Assembly: GCA_905116865.2 (NCBI GenBank)
Contig: CAJHNH020002057.1
Location: forward strand, 317,501 to 381,500
Reading direction: 5' to 3'
Origin: Candidula unifasciata
Taxonomy: Eukaryota; Mollusca; Gastropoda; Stylommatophora; Geomitridae
DNA: 64,000 nt
In this document: positions 31,855-44,100 of the stretch, in pieces
Numbering within the stretch: the stretch's first letter is position 1
How the letters are laid out: each line of letters starts with the position of its first letter
Made by a program: the position numbers and the translations under genes
The notes under the pieces: model-generated
Told to the model about the DNA's origin: nothing
The model's database searches: none
What the model saw: the letters and a program-made list of their open reading frames with translations, nothing else

Positions 31855-32106
31855 AAATTAAGTACTGTACTACTAGCAGATGTTTAATGTTGCAATTTTT
31901 AACATGATTATTTAGATGTAATAGTACTAATAGATCAACCAAATCACTGGGAAAACACATTTCGGCTCACATTTCATACTTTGTAGAAACATATAGCGGA
32001 CCACTCAGTATGCTGATATAAAAAGGAAATAGGGCGGATGCTACACTGTGACACTGTGACAGTGCTTAATAATTTACTAATATTGTAATTATTTTATTAT
32101 TGGCAC

Positions 32107-32359
32107 CAGGGCTGCCAATGTTGGTTTCTTACCCCCGGATATGGGTTTTTATTTGACGCTTGGGTTCATATTTGTAAATCTGGGGTTAAAAAAAAATATC
32201 CTTATATAAAAGTAGTTTAATGTTTCGTTTCGTAATTATAAAACTTGTACTTTTTAACAATCTGGGTTTTTTTATTTTGTTTTTTGTTCTTTGCCTATGT
32301 ATTGCTTGGGTTTTTTCAGCTTAGCTGGGTTTTTCAAACAAATCCTATTAGCAGCCCTG
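32107..32359. mobile_element. hAT-like MITE T2 (253 bp) with perfect 8-bp TSD
   Basis: Ends 'cagggctgccaat' (left) and 'cagggctgctaat' (right, reverse complement), one mismatch in 13. Flanking duplications 'attggcac' lie at 32099-32106 and 32360-32367. Interior T-rich and non-coding, with repeated 'gggttttt' words. Confidence 0.87.
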
Positions 32360-32482
32360 ATTGGCACTCCTTTCCTTCGAACGGCGACTCTAGGGAGACA
32401 CAAATTTTGTCATTACTTTACAGTCACTCGTAAGGAATGTAATCCTTTCTTTGTGTAAGTTCACATAATGGTACAATATTTT

Positions 32483-32741
32483 GGCTATCCTCCGACTAAC
32501 GGTCGGTTAAGATGGCGGCTGAAAAATATCCTTTTGAGCCACAGTCACGTGTCAGTTGCGCACTAGCGGTCACGAACACACCGCGGCTGCTGCTTGTGGG
32601 TCCTAGCTATCTAGTTTAGCCCCATTCCACACCGCGTGGGGGACTGGTGGCGGTAGTCGCCGGCGCAATTGACACGTGACTGTGGCTCGAAAGGATATTT
32701 TGCAGCCGCCATCTTTACTGACCGTTAGTCAGAGGATAGCC
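32483..32741. mobile_element. Foldback element T3 (259 bp), arms about 79 bp, 8-bp TSD
   Basis: Arms 32483-32561 and 32663-32741 are inverted copies with about 6 differences, starting 'ggctatcctc'. They share 'aagatggcggctg' and 'gccacagtcacgtgtca'. Perfect direct repeats 'aatatttt' flank it (32475-32482, 32742-32749). The loop of about 100 bases is GC-rich. It has no coding capacity. Confidence 0.87.
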
Positions 32742-32749
32742 AATATTTT

Positions 32750-33265
32750 TTTACATAAGATAAAATTATTGTACTCACATAATAATATTCCTTCATATTT
32801 AATATTGATCGAGGTTAGGGTTAGAGTGGGCTAACCCTGAACCTAATCCAAAAATGAAATAATATTAAATAATATAACATCATCATGGGGAACGTACATC
32901 ATGATCGCTCCCTGTAAAAACAAGCAATACAACAAACAGTAGATTGAGTTCCCCCAGGGTCACTGCGAAGGATTGCCAAATTATTTATATGAGGGAAATA
33001 GCAGTAGTACTGGCAGTGTGATAACTCTTTACTTTAAAAAGGGAATGGTGCAAGATATTTAATCTAAGCTGTATAAAATGCAGCCAAGCTCTGTGTACTC
33101 AGTCATTGGTAAAAGATATAAAACTGAATAAAAAGGATATCAGCAAGCTTCACACTAAAACAAACAGAAACAAAACATGAACGTTGCAGGTATGGATGCT
33201 TCTTCAGCACATACATAGATAAGACAATACTACAAAAATACACAATATCACTATTCTTCTTATCT
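32750..33265. other. No recognisable gene
   Basis: AT-rich sequence with a short hairpin 'ggttagggttagagtgggctaacc' region near 32815-32838 and no domain-bearing ORF. Confidence 0.45.
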
Positions 33266-33269
33266 CATG

Positions 33270-34310
33270 GTAGCCAGATTGATGTCAAGACAATAGTCTG
33301 GCGAGGCATGTGGGGCCAGGAAATTAAATATCCGGGGATTTGCCAGGGGCTGTCACTCAAGGATAAGATGAAACTGTGTAGGCAGTACAGCCCCCTACGG
33401 TTTAGAGGAAGCTGTATTGGCAGTTTAGTCGACTAGGTGCCAGAGTTCCTAAAGTGTATATAAAGCGATTTTTAAGAGACTTGCGAACTCTGTCACTGAA
33501 GTGGCTAGATTTAATGGCTGTCGTGGACACCTTGGTGGTCCTGGGAATTTAAATGCAGTGGTACTGGTTTCAGGGCGCAGTTCTGCACGTCCAAAAGATG
33601 TTGTCTAAATCTATCAGCCAGTCATAAACCCATTTCACCGATGTATTTAATGCTACATCTCTTGCAGTTGATGGCGTATATTACATTACGGCTTGGCAAT
33701 AGAAGGCTTCAAGTGTGTGGAAGGTGGCATTCGGAAACTCAAGGCTGGTACCCTGGACTACATATGGACAGGTCCTGCATACAGGTCTGTGGCAAGAGAC
33801 CATCCCCAAGTAGGGCTCGGAGGCAGGAATCTTAACTAGAATGTCCTTGAGGTTAGGGTCAAGCCTGTAGGCCACTAGAGGAAGTTTAGAGAAAATCTTG
33901 CTGGTTGTATGGTTAGCCCTAAGAAGGAGAGATGCTTGAGAATATTTTTAGCATGGATGTTGTCAGAGTGGTAGGTAAGTATGAGATTAGATCTGTTGTG
34001 GTGATGTTTAGGCTTGGAAACAAGAGCCTCAGCACGATGGATAGACCATGCTCGGTGAAAGGCAGCAGATAACACATATTCCGTATACACTCGGAGCCGG
34101 AAGAAGTCCAGCATTACTAGAGCCTTGTGGTGAAAGTCATCGCTCTCCTGGCATAGTCTGCGGAGGTGTAGAAGCTGGGAAAAAGGAATGGAGTCTTTGC
34201 AGGAAGAGGGATGAGAGGACATATAAAGAAGAAAAGCATGGGAATCAGTATGCTTATAGTTTACCGAAGTGCTGAGGCCATTAGAGTCCATGGTGACAGT
34301 GAGTCATTAG
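33270..34310 (-). mobile_element. Penelope-like element relic with GIY-YIG endonuclease
   Basis: On the minus strand, 34291-33875 (138 codons) encodes the end of a Penelope-type reverse transcriptase: 'TDSHAFLLYMSSHPSSCKDS', then 'IPFSQLLHLRRLCQESDDF'. Next comes the linker with 'NLKDILVK' and 'CRTCPYVVQGT' (33875-33700). A frame change leads to the GIY-YIG endonuclease: 'VIYAINCKRCSIKYIGE' (about 33700-33640), 'LADRFRQHLLDVQN', and 'KSLKNRFIYTLGTLAPSRLN' near 33440. Domain order (RT, linker, GIY-YIG) is that of Penelope-like elements. Several frame breaks and a missing RT amino half show a dead, 5'-truncated copy. Confidence 0.85.
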
Positions 34311-34645
34311 GGGTGAGGAGAGGGAACTCACAGTAACTGATAACTTAAATAAGAAAAAATTATTGAACATATCCAACAAAATATTACAATAATTACTGTT
34401 AGCCTAGGCTAATTATAATTGTTTGATCTTTCACATTATTTTATTTGAGCTTCAAGTCTTCTGTGCAAAAACTAAAATTAGAATTATTAGGTACTTGGGT
34501 AAAATTTTCGTAATTATATTTAAATAATGCAACTATCATAGTTGCATTCCACCTGCATTCAAGCCTTTATGTCAGTTCTAAGCAGATATATTAATTTTTA
34601 AGCTAAATTATATAAATAATTAGAACATAAAGGAAAATACTTTTC
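34311..34645. other. AT-rich, no gene seen
   Basis: Very AT-rich spacer between the Penelope-like relic and the next LINE relic. Confidence 0.5.
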
Positions 34646-34652
34646 AGCACTT

Positions 34653-35720
34653 TCAAAAAAATGTGTTACCTTTTTGTTTGTGGCTATTAGTTAGTTGGGA
34701 AATGATCGTGCACTCCCGACATGTCCATAGGTGCTCAGATCCTTCCCTCAGTATGAACCCCAGAGTCCTCTGACTAATAGTGCCAGTTCTTTGTTGACCG
34801 ATAAGTCTTTTTGTATACTCAATGTGTCTTTCGCTTTTGGCTATGCCGATCTTAACTCTCGAGTCTTTCATTCTGGTGAGCGATGTGGATTCGCTGTCTC
34901 GAAAGTCCTCTGCCCTTCCCACTTCTATGAAGGCATTAATAATGTCAGCATGATCCATGGGTTGACCTTCAGCAGTGATAGTGGATCCAGCCAACCTATC
35001 AGCCCTTTTTTTTCATCAATGCTAGCGTGCGCAGGAACGATGATAAAGACGACGTTAGGCGCAGTGGACTTCTGTAATGGCTCAATCCACTGCCTTCGCA
35101 GAGAACCTGCTTGGATCTATCGGATCATGCTCATGGAATCGCTAAGTACACATGCACCTGTATAGTCTTGTGTTCTTAGCCATATGAATGCTTGCGTTAC
35201 CGCCATCACCTCCATCGGGATGCTACTTGTTATGGATAAGGCACCGCTGGCTTCTTTGATTGTTCTGCTCGATGAGCGTGCTGTAAACGCCCATGTACTT
35301 CTTTGTTGTCGTATAACAGATCCGTCTGTGTAGATCAGTACATCTCTTTCGTCTGAGTTATCTCTGCATTGACCACAACAGCATTTTGCTCACTGCATCT
35401 TATGTCAAGCGTGACAATACAAGAAAAGTTGCAGTTAAACACAGGAGGGACGGGTATCAGCTCTTCACCACATACTTGCTCGATGAGATCTTCTGCCCGA
35501 CCAAGCCTTGACTTACCCCTCTTAAGCCTGTCGCTTTTTTGAGTGTCCAGCGCTTGATGCAATGGGTGTTTTTTATCAGCGCTTATTTTAAGGTATGTAC
35601 GAGCATTCCAGATCTTGATCCTTTGATTCATGGTCAGAAAGTCAAGCAGATACCTCATTGCTAGACAGGAGGTGTCTCTTGTACATACCAAAATAATGCA
35701 CATTGCTTCATTTTGCATCT
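34653..35720 (-). mobile_element. LINE relic with RNase H domain
   Basis: The minus strand from 35720 reads an unrecognised lead-in (127 codons, 35335-35718). A frame change gives an RNase H domain: 'YTDGSVIRQQRSTWAFTA' (first Asp in YTDGS), 'SIPMEVMAVTQAFIWL' (Glu) and 'VLSDSMSMIR' (second Asp). Then come 'AGSTITAEGQPMDHADIINA' and the C-terminal 'LTRMKDSRVKIGIAKSERH', with 'HLWTCREC' near the end. The order fits I-clade LINE ORF2. Several breaks make it inactive. Confidence 0.8.
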
Positions 35721-35980
35721 TGATTTATTTGTAGAAAACTATTTCTGCAGCCCTAGAAGTTAAAACTGTCTGCATTTAAATAATAATGAATGCTGTTTTG
35801 TTGTTTTATTTTGTGAAGAATTACATTGACTACAAGCAAGATTAAAAAAAAAAAAAGTTATTTAAGTTCTATTTACCTTTTAGACAACACTGGTGATCTC
35901 CTGATAAACATATAACATTACGGTCCCCACAATTTATGTATCTAGCTAAGCATACTGAGAACAGAAGTAAGTCAATCATT
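35721..35980. other. No gene seen
   Basis: AT-rich spacer between two minus-strand LINE relics. Confidence 0.5.
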
Positions 35981-35981
35981 T

Positions 35982-37065
35982 CTTCTTCTTCTTCTGCGTT
36001 CGACATCAGAAATGCTAAACATTGAGTCCTGTCTAGGTCACAAATAGGATTGTGTGATTAAGGTCGCCACCGGTCCCTCATAGCTTTTCTTGCAATGTGG
36101 CTCCCTTGGGCCAGATCCACAGTCTTCTCTGGGAGAGGTTAGGGCAGTACTGCAGTATGTGCTCAGAGGTCTGTCTTTCTGCTCCACAATCACAGGCAGC
36201 AGATTCTTTTATGCCTATCCTGTACAGGTGTGCTCGAAGACCAAAGTGTCCTGTCCGAAGTTTAAAAATTTATGTTTGTTCTTTCCTGTTGAGTTTGTTT
36301 ATGCTGTCACTCTCTGGTCTGTAATCTGAATTCTGCCCGCTTGAAAGACTGCTTCAGCGCTGTTTTGGTTTCCTTGTAGCTGTGTGGTGGATGAGGTTGT
36401 AGAAGATTACTCCCAGCTTTTGCCAACTCATCTGCCCTCTCCTTTCCTTGAATACCACAGTGGGCTGGTATCCACTGCAAGACCAGTTCTGCTTCCTTGG
36501 AGAGTAAGCCAATGTTGGTCCTTAGATCTGCAATTAGTTTGTTTTGTTTTTTGCTTGATAGTGCTTGTAGAACAGACAATGAATCACTAAGTATAACAAT
36601 TTTGTGCCCTCTGCGTTCTTAAGTGATAACATGTTGGACTGCAGAAAGGAGGGCAGTGGCCTCAGCTCTGAAGTTAGTGCAGATGTCACCTGCTGGTAGA
36701 GAGAGTTTCTGCTCTACTGCTAGGGGGTTTAATGTATATTCCACAAACCCCCTTTCTGACTGCATCTGTAGCAGAGGCGTCGGTGAAAATCTGAGTCCAA
36801 GTGGTGTTGGGATACTTCTCAACAGTGCAACATCTCTTTCAAGCAGATCTTGGTGCTGTCTGTACAGTTCTCTAGCAAGGTGGTTGGGGCTCTGACGCTT
36901 CAGTCTGTTTTTTGTTCTCTCTTGAAATTTAAAATGCAGTGGGTGACTTTGAAGTATTTTTAATTTCTCATACTGTAAAAGAGTTTTGTATTGTCTTCCG
37001 AGTTCAAGTGGTTCAGTATCTGCTATCCTCTCTATCTCTCTGATGGTGGTGGTTTTCATGGCTCA
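35982..37065 (-). mobile_element. LINE relic with RNase H domain and (GAA)n tail
   Basis: The minus strand starts with 'EIERIADTEPLELGRQYKTL' (146-codon ORF 37059-36619) and leads into 'DICTNFRAEATALLSAVQHV', the RNase H segment holding the conserved Glu. The next frame (36579-36307) gives 'LVLQWIPAHCGIQGKERADE' with 'LAKAGSNLLQ', the late RNase H signature. A Cys-containing tail follows near 36200. The 3' end is a GAA microsatellite (CTT at about 35981-35997). The intact Glu, His and Asp landmarks make this one of the best-kept RNase H copies, but stops and frame changes remain. Confidence 0.85.
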
Positions 37066-37220
37066 GTCAATTATTAATTTTGGTTATGTTTTGATATTAA
37101 AATAATCAGAAATTTTCACCAAACATTACGTGTGTCAGGTGAATTCTATGACAGACTTTTTAATTTCTTCGCTAGGGGGCACAACATGTCTTCCCCGGTC
37201 GTCATTTGTGTACTTTGATG
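37066..37220. other. Short spacer
   Basis: No ORF or repeat recognised between the LINE relic and the MITE. Confidence 0.5.
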
Positions 37221-37228
37221 CCGTAGTG

Positions 37229-37415
37229 CAGGGCTAATTAGCTAAGTTTACTCAGGGGCCCAAATTTGCAAAATGGGAATCGTCACAGGCTATAAACCTG
37301 AGCTCTGGCATAGAAAGATCATTAAAACAATACAATTGACAAATGACCAGCTTATCACTTTGCCAGGCCTCCGCGGGCCAAATGTGACCCGTGGGCCGAC
37401 AGTTGAAAAGCCCTG
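37229..37415. mobile_element. hAT-like MITE, family H1
   Basis: 187 bp, starting 'cagggctaattagctaagtt' and ending 'ttgaaaagccctg'. The flanks 'ccgtagtg' (37221-37228) and 'ccatagtg' (37416-37423) are an 8-bp duplication with one difference. It sits about 720 bases upstream of the FANCD2 start codon. Confidence 0.82.
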
Positions 37416-37832
37416 CCATAGTGGCTAGAATTATAAATTGTTTAAATTAACACTTAGAAACAAATTCAATATATGGTGATCAAGGGCCGTTTAATCCTTA
37501 AAATTTTATAAGAAAAAGGGACAGGGGTTAGGAGTGCCCCCACCCCCACTTTAAAATGTTCATAAGATGTGAAGAGCTTATGGGAGAGCCTAGGGTTCTG
37601 CCGTTCCTGATAAGCATATTGTATATCATAATGTACAGACAACAATGGACAGTTATGTAACGTTTAAGAATATTGAACAGTGTATCTGTTTTTTCTTCAT
37701 TTAGTGCATAGACAGATCACCCTTAATCTGTTGCAGTGCAGTCAACTGCTAACTTTGGAAACATTAGATGGTGAGGCTCCACTCATTTCATGTATGTTTA
37801 TCAACTGTCTGAAAAACACAAAAATTGTATTT

Positions 37833-37835
<3 letters not shown>
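37416..37835. other. Upstream flank, no gene seen
   Basis: Unassigned sequence between the MITE and the poly(C) tract. No TATA box or CpG-rich block that I can support. Confidence 0.45.
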
Positions 37836-37874
<39 letters not shown>

Positions 37875-37895
37875 ACCCCCCCCCCCCCCCCCCCC
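37836..37895. repeat. Poly(C) tract, about 60 bases
   Basis: Sixty bases of C with a single A at 37875. It is the longest homopolymer-like run in the window, 245 bases upstream of the FANCD2 start codon. Confidence 0.97.
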
Positions 37896-37970
37896 GGACA
37901 GAAATCGAACCCAGGAATGATTGCATTGTAAAACCATTTCTTTTACCTTTAAGCCACAGTAGCACATTTT
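37896..37970 (-). mobile_element. tRNA-like SINE head
   Basis: The minus strand reads 'gtgctactgtggcttaaagg' with a box A-like part and 'cctgggttcgatttct' matching box B. The poly(G) tract follows at once on that strand. It cannot be a working tRNA gene: the acceptor-stem ends do not pair. Confidence 0.55.
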
Positions 37971-38139
37971 GAGATGTTTAATTATCAATAATTTTCTGAT
38001 AACTTCCTGATTTAGTTATTTGTAAGGATGTTGCAGGTTTTAAAATATTCCACTGAGACCTTGCATGTTGAAAACATTTTGTTTAAATTCAAGTTTCTCT
38101 AATAGCCTTCAACTGAAAGTTAACTGACACCGGCAACAA

Positions 38140-38188
38140 ATGGTCAACATGAAGAGAACTCAAAAGAAATCACAGCTTTCAGTCTCAG
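38140..38188 (+). CDS. FANCD2: FANCD2 exon 1
   Basis: Codes for 16 residues, 'MVNMKRTQKKSQLSVS', plus one base. The donor is G|gtaatc. The basic start resembles the Lys/Arg-rich N-terminus of FANCD2. A second ATG at 38149 would shorten it by only three residues. Confidence 0.7.
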
Positions 38189-41100
38189 GTAATCAGTCTG
38201 TTTCCTTGTTGGTTACTAATGTTATCTTCATTAGATGCATGATATAAAGGAAAGGTAAAATAGCAGTAATCATTGAAGCAGCGGTATACTGTTCAACCTA
38301 CCTGGGTTAGGATTGGGATATGTAGAGTTTTTTTTCTTTTCAATGACGGGCATTATGCTCATCAGTTATGTTTAGTTATTTAATATTGCATAGCCTCTGT
38401 ATTAATTCTATAAGAATGTAGGATTATTTAATGTTTTTTTGTGTGTATTTTTGTTGTTGTTGTTTACTCTAAAAAAATCAAAGTAATTATATTGTCTAGT
38501 CTTTCATTGCAAACATTTTTTAAATTATGGTTTGTCCTCTCTAGATTTGCATTCTATAGGATTAACATGCCAAGAAGAATAAAACAGCTACAATTGCAGG
38601 AAACCTCATTCACCCATTATAATTGTATTGGGGTTTCATGAAACTGTTACAAAGTAACCAGCAGTCCAGTGTGGATGGGTTATGACAGCAGATATTTAAA
38701 GTGATATGAGATACAATTATTCTGTCTTAAGATGTTTTAACACCTCATATGCTAACCCCTGTTCTTGTAATGTACTGTTTAAACCTTCCTTGTAGTTCTC
38801 TACCACTCTCTAGTATAGTATGTTTTTCCATGTTTAGAGGTCTGTAAGCTTTTAAGAGGTTAGCCCTATATTTTAATAGACTAGGTGACGCTAGATAAAC
38901 ATTGTGATACCTCTGTAGACCTAAAGGCCCTGATCACATTTTTTGGGGGTTGCAATTCGTGATCCTGATTGGATTTAAATGCAGGACTACAAGATCTTAT
39001 ATCTATTTTAGTTTTCTGTCCTGAGCAACATACCACTTGTGACTTAACATCAATTATGTATATCAGTCAACTTGTTTTGTGATGTTTAACCAGAAACTGT
39101 GAAAATGCTTTCTCAGTGACTTAATTGGTATGCTCAGTAACAGAGATGGCCTAGGTCTGAAGGCAGTGGTTGAAGTTTCTGACACATAACGGTTTCATAT
39201 TCATGCCAGGGCACACAGGTGGTCAAGGAAATGAGTAAGCTGATAGGCTTACAGGTAAAGTGGAAGGCGGATGTGCCATGGACCAGGCTGATATACTGAA
39301 TGAAGCTCTGTGAGAAGTAAGATGTTTGCAAGAACCAAGTGATGACTGTGAATTTGCAGTCAGGACCAGACGGCAAGACAGCATGTTAAAAGGGATATGG
39401 CCAGTCGAGCACTGTGCAGGAAACCAAAGAAGAATAAGAAACCAACACAGGATGCGAGTTATTTACCAACCGAGCTCAGTCATGGAACAGATTAAATTCA
39501 TATTCTGAGATTCCACTGTAAATTATTGTAACACAAACTGACAGGAAAGGAAAAAACAAAAAATACAACTGGACATTTTGACCGCTCTTTATCACCTTTT
39601 CCTTTCTTGAGGGTATCCATGGCTAACTGGCTAAGTTGTTTGCATCGCACCTCTTAGGATTATGTCTGGAGCTGTGGAGTTTGTGCTTTGTGCAATACTT
39701 TTGGCAGTTGTCTTGTTATTCTTCAGACAGAAACAATCATATTGGAAGAAATGTGCCATTAGAACTTAGTTTTACACTTAAACTTTTCCTTTACTATCTC
39801 TTGATCTTTCTAGTCATAGTTTGTGTATCATAGTTTGTGTTTGTTAATTTACTTCTTGAGGTCAACTCAACTGTGATCACCCCAGTTTTAAACATTTACT
39901 GAATAACTGTGTCATTTTTTTGTTTACAGTGGCAGGCAGTGATGCTAAACGATCCAAGAGTGAAGTATATGACAAGAAAAACTTACTCTGTGACTTGATC
40001 ACAAAAGCAGGACTTAAGCTATACAATGAGGATACACCAAATGAAGTCCGTAAGTTAAAATTTTTTCATAATAGCTTAATCATCTGATCTGACCTCATCC
40101 CTATTGTATCATGTTTATGGTTGTCATTAATTTGAGAATTCTTTCGCTAGTTTCAAAACTTTTATGTCCATAAAAAGTAAAAGGAATTGAATTAAGTGAT
40201 CCTTTTCTGTGTCGTTGATTCATCAAATGTCTGGTGCTTAATCCATATTGTTATTGACCAGGGGGAGGCTGCAGCGCAAGACCGTTCTGGATAGTGTACG
40301 TCCCACATGGTGCATCAGCTTGCCAGGCAGGGGAGATTGCACAGGCAGAGAAACGGAGGCAGACTAGAAAGAATCGTACTGCTAATTCCACATTTACTGC
40401 GGCTTCCATCTGTTGTCTGCACTGCCCAAGAACTTTACGGGCTCATATTGGACTAATCAGCCACCTTCGTACTCATAATCATTGATCATTACTACTTTGG
40501 ATGAAAGTTGTCTTCATCACTGGTGATGGACGAACAAAATAGTCCAGTCTATGGGTGATGAATTCAACACCACGTCAGTCACCTTTACTTCCAAAAACAT
40601 TTCTTAGCTAATTATTTGTAGAATTTGACTACTGAGTTTTTTCTTTCTTCTGTGTGTTCACCAGCTGTCAATTCCAGCAGGAAATTTTGGTTAGTCGTCC
40701 ACTTCTGGATTTTGATCTTGTTCCATAACTTGATTTTCTTAGTGCACATCAGTTTTACAGATCTGGCTTTTTGTGCAGGCTGTTGTTTTTTGGCCTCTCA
40801 GGCAGGTGTACTTGAATTAGATTGACACATCCCTAATTAATTGCCTTTTACGGCATGCTTGTTAGGGGGGGCAGTAGCTCTATTTTATTTTTATTTATTT
40901 TTTATTTTTATACATACTGACATTGCTACACACTAACATGTTTTGATTTCATATTAAGTTTCAAGCAGGCAGTAACTGTTTTATTGATATCCTTTAGGTG
41001 TATCTAAAGCTGTGTTCCAGAAACAGCTGGGAGTAGCTCTAAAAAATCATGCAGGAGGTCTGCTGGAGGTAATTAGCTTCTTCTGTTTGTATGACATGAT

Positions 41101-44100
41101 GAGTTTAATTCCGTTCCACTTAGATTCTGTCTCATTGTAAACAAACCCGACTTTTAGGGATCGTGTTCTAGAGAGAGAATTCAAAGCATTAATAATGTGC
41201 ACATTTATTATCTTTCCATTTCAGCATTGCAGGGACTCTCCAAATGTCAAACGATATCAGGTATTGTGTGACTGAAAGATAAGCCCTGAACTATATGTTT
41301 TACATATAGATAAGTAGCAGAAATAGCTTATAAATGACATTTTATGTATATTACTTTTCAGAATGTTGAGATGTTTCTTGAAGACTTTGGAGAGTACATT
41401 GAAGATTCAAAGAGGTATAGATGATCACAATAATGATTTATGGAGTATAAAGTAATAATTATATTTTATTTTTGCATTGTAATTGTAAATTTTGAGTCAT
41501 CAACTGGAAAGAGAGGGCCATTTACAGAAATGAGTGGAGGTGGTTTGATATCTGCAGCAAGGAGCCTGAAGACTTGTAAATGTAGACAAAATTTAACTAA
41601 GGTGAATATCATATCATTTTTGCAGTTCTTTAAACAGATATGTGCTTTAAAAAAAATTGTCATGAGGGTACATCAGACAATAAAATAATTTGTTTTTGCA
41701 AAAAAAAAAAAAAAAAAATTTATATATATTTGAGTGTTTGAGTTATAAATTTATTGAATGAACATGAAGGCCAGGTGCAAATATAGTCAGTGTCTGCAAT
41801 TTTAAGATCTGACCATGGAATAAGATGCCAAACAAAGAAATGGTTTGGCCATCTTGTGAGAATGCAGCCAAACAAAACTGCATATGAGACTTTTTACAGC
41901 ATAACATGTTGGAGGAAGGTGAGGGAAAGACACAAGAAACAGATGGATAAATTATGTAGCTGAAACTTGCAAAAAAAGTCGAACAAATCCATCACCCAAG
42001 ATACCCAAGAAGTGCAAGACAAATACAGAAAACCAAAACCACTGGGCTACAACCTGGTATCAGTGAGGCGACAAAAGAAGAAGACCTTGCTAAATCTTCG
42101 GAATTGTAGATCTGTTATTGAGCCATGACACAAGCCTCTAAAACATTTATATTAGCCTCTTCACTAGCTTGTGTGAGGCACAACATTACAGAGCATCCAT
42201 ACCCTAAAAAAAAGTCTTCAGCTGGGAGTGAACGGAGGATCTGGGCAATTTTCTACCTGCTGGCGAAAAACAGGCAAACTTTTAATCGGGTTGCAACTGA
42301 CACCATCAGCATGAAAACTCTTTGTTGGCTGCTGAGGAGGGGATAGAGCATGTATTTACTCATGTTATACGGATGGGCCTAGTGATTATATGATGCAGAT
42401 ATCTTCTTTGTATACCTTGAAAAAATTGCATAAAATGAAACTAGTACCTCCTACATGTTATACAGAGACGATTGAAGTGGCTATTGGCAAGGCCAGATCT
42501 CTTTTGTATGCTCTGATTGAATTAATAGAGAAGGCCTCACATTGGTTGGATCGGTTATCTGTTGTTATTTAAACTGGAATCTACTACTGCACACAAGCTG
42601 CAAGCACACATACACACATAGGTATAAATGCATTCATTTCTCTCTGTGTGTAATTGTTACAGGTTTCACAAAAGTTTAATGCCTTGCCTAGTTGCCACAG
42701 ACAGTGAGAGGTTAGTGTGACAGTCCTGCTGTAATTTTCTGATATTTAATTTTGTTGTTGTTGTTGTACATATTGAAATCTGCAGCAAAGTTCAAAGTGA
42801 TACAAAAAGTGATATAACGCAAAAATACAATGGTGCCTCAGAAATCAAGAATAAATTCCGAGATGACGGTCAAATTCCAAATCGTTCAAGTTCCAAGGCA
42901 TTTTGTCCCAAAATAATGATATCTAAACTAATCTGTTTCAGGGTCCAAACATAATCAGATTAAAAATTTGTTTTCTTAAACACTGTACGCTTATATTATT
43001 AAAAAATAACAACAAAAATAATAAAGAAAAAATATAAAATACTGTATTTTCTGTACCTTGATAAACATCGTGATGCAGCACATAGATGTAGGAGGAGGAT
43101 GGGAAATTTGGGGGGATTATTGTTTAGAGGGTGAGTCATCTCCATGGTGTTTTAAATCGTAGCCTTTCACCAGTTGTAGAAGGTTTGGGGTCACTAGTTT
43201 TTGTTGAGAGCCAGCTTTCCAAGTGCTCTGATGTAGGTGACCGATTTTGATTTTTCTTAAATATTTGATAATGTTATCATTGAATAAGTTAACACACTCA
43301 TTAACTAGGCCTCTATCAGGGTGCCACCTGCAAAAATAGTTTGAGGTGATGAGACGAAATGCAACGCGTCCGGAATAGCATAAAAACAAACTGAAGAGTA
43401 GGAGGTGCTGTTTAGTACCAACTGGATAGCACATGGCAAACATTTGTTTTCCAAGGCAGCATTCAAGTTCATAGGCAAACTTTACTTGAAAATTTTGTTC
43501 AGATTCCAAATTGTTTAGATTTTCAAGCGTTTGAATTGCAAGGTACCACTGTGTGTTACAAAGCTAAAGAATTTATGTGTGTGCTTGTTTTAAATTTACC
43601 ATTCAAACTGCCTTTAGTAAATTAGTGGTACATGTTTTATTTGAGCAGCTGCTGTTATTGTCTACACATTTTTGTGTTTATTAATAAAATGTTTGATCTA
43701 ATTGCTCACTTTTATCCGAATGTGTCTTTCCTATTTTGGGCTTTCCTGTTAATTTTTAAGTTGATTCAGTTTCACTGTCAGCTCGAAAGCAGTCATCTCT
43801 GTTTCCGTCAAATTATAGCTGAAACCACAACAGCTAGGTCTGAAAATCCATAAGAGAAGACAAAGACAATATAGATTTACTCCATTTTTTCCAATAAACA
43901 TTTTTTTTTAAACAAGGTTTTTTTTTTTTTGACTGAAAAGTTATTGCGTTCTGGCGTAGACCTTTGAAATAAGAGGGATAGGCAGGTCTTATCTGATTAG
44001 GAGCCATTGATCGAGAGAATTTGATGGAAGGATAGGAATGTCAGTAATATAATGTTGTTAACTTCTAGAGAATTTGGTGGAAGATGTGAAATATCAGTAA

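Noticed and set aside
32810..32850. Interstitial telomere repeat (ttaggg)
   Set aside because: Only two partial units occur, next to their chance inverted match. Too short to mean anything.
37788..37988. Polyglycine/polyproline ORFs over the C60 tract
   Set aside because: Homopolymer artefacts on both strands.
43117..43509. 130-codon minus ORF in FANCD2 intron 6 as a nested gene
   Set aside because: No domain recognised. It sits between weak inverted repeats and is more likely part of a transposon.
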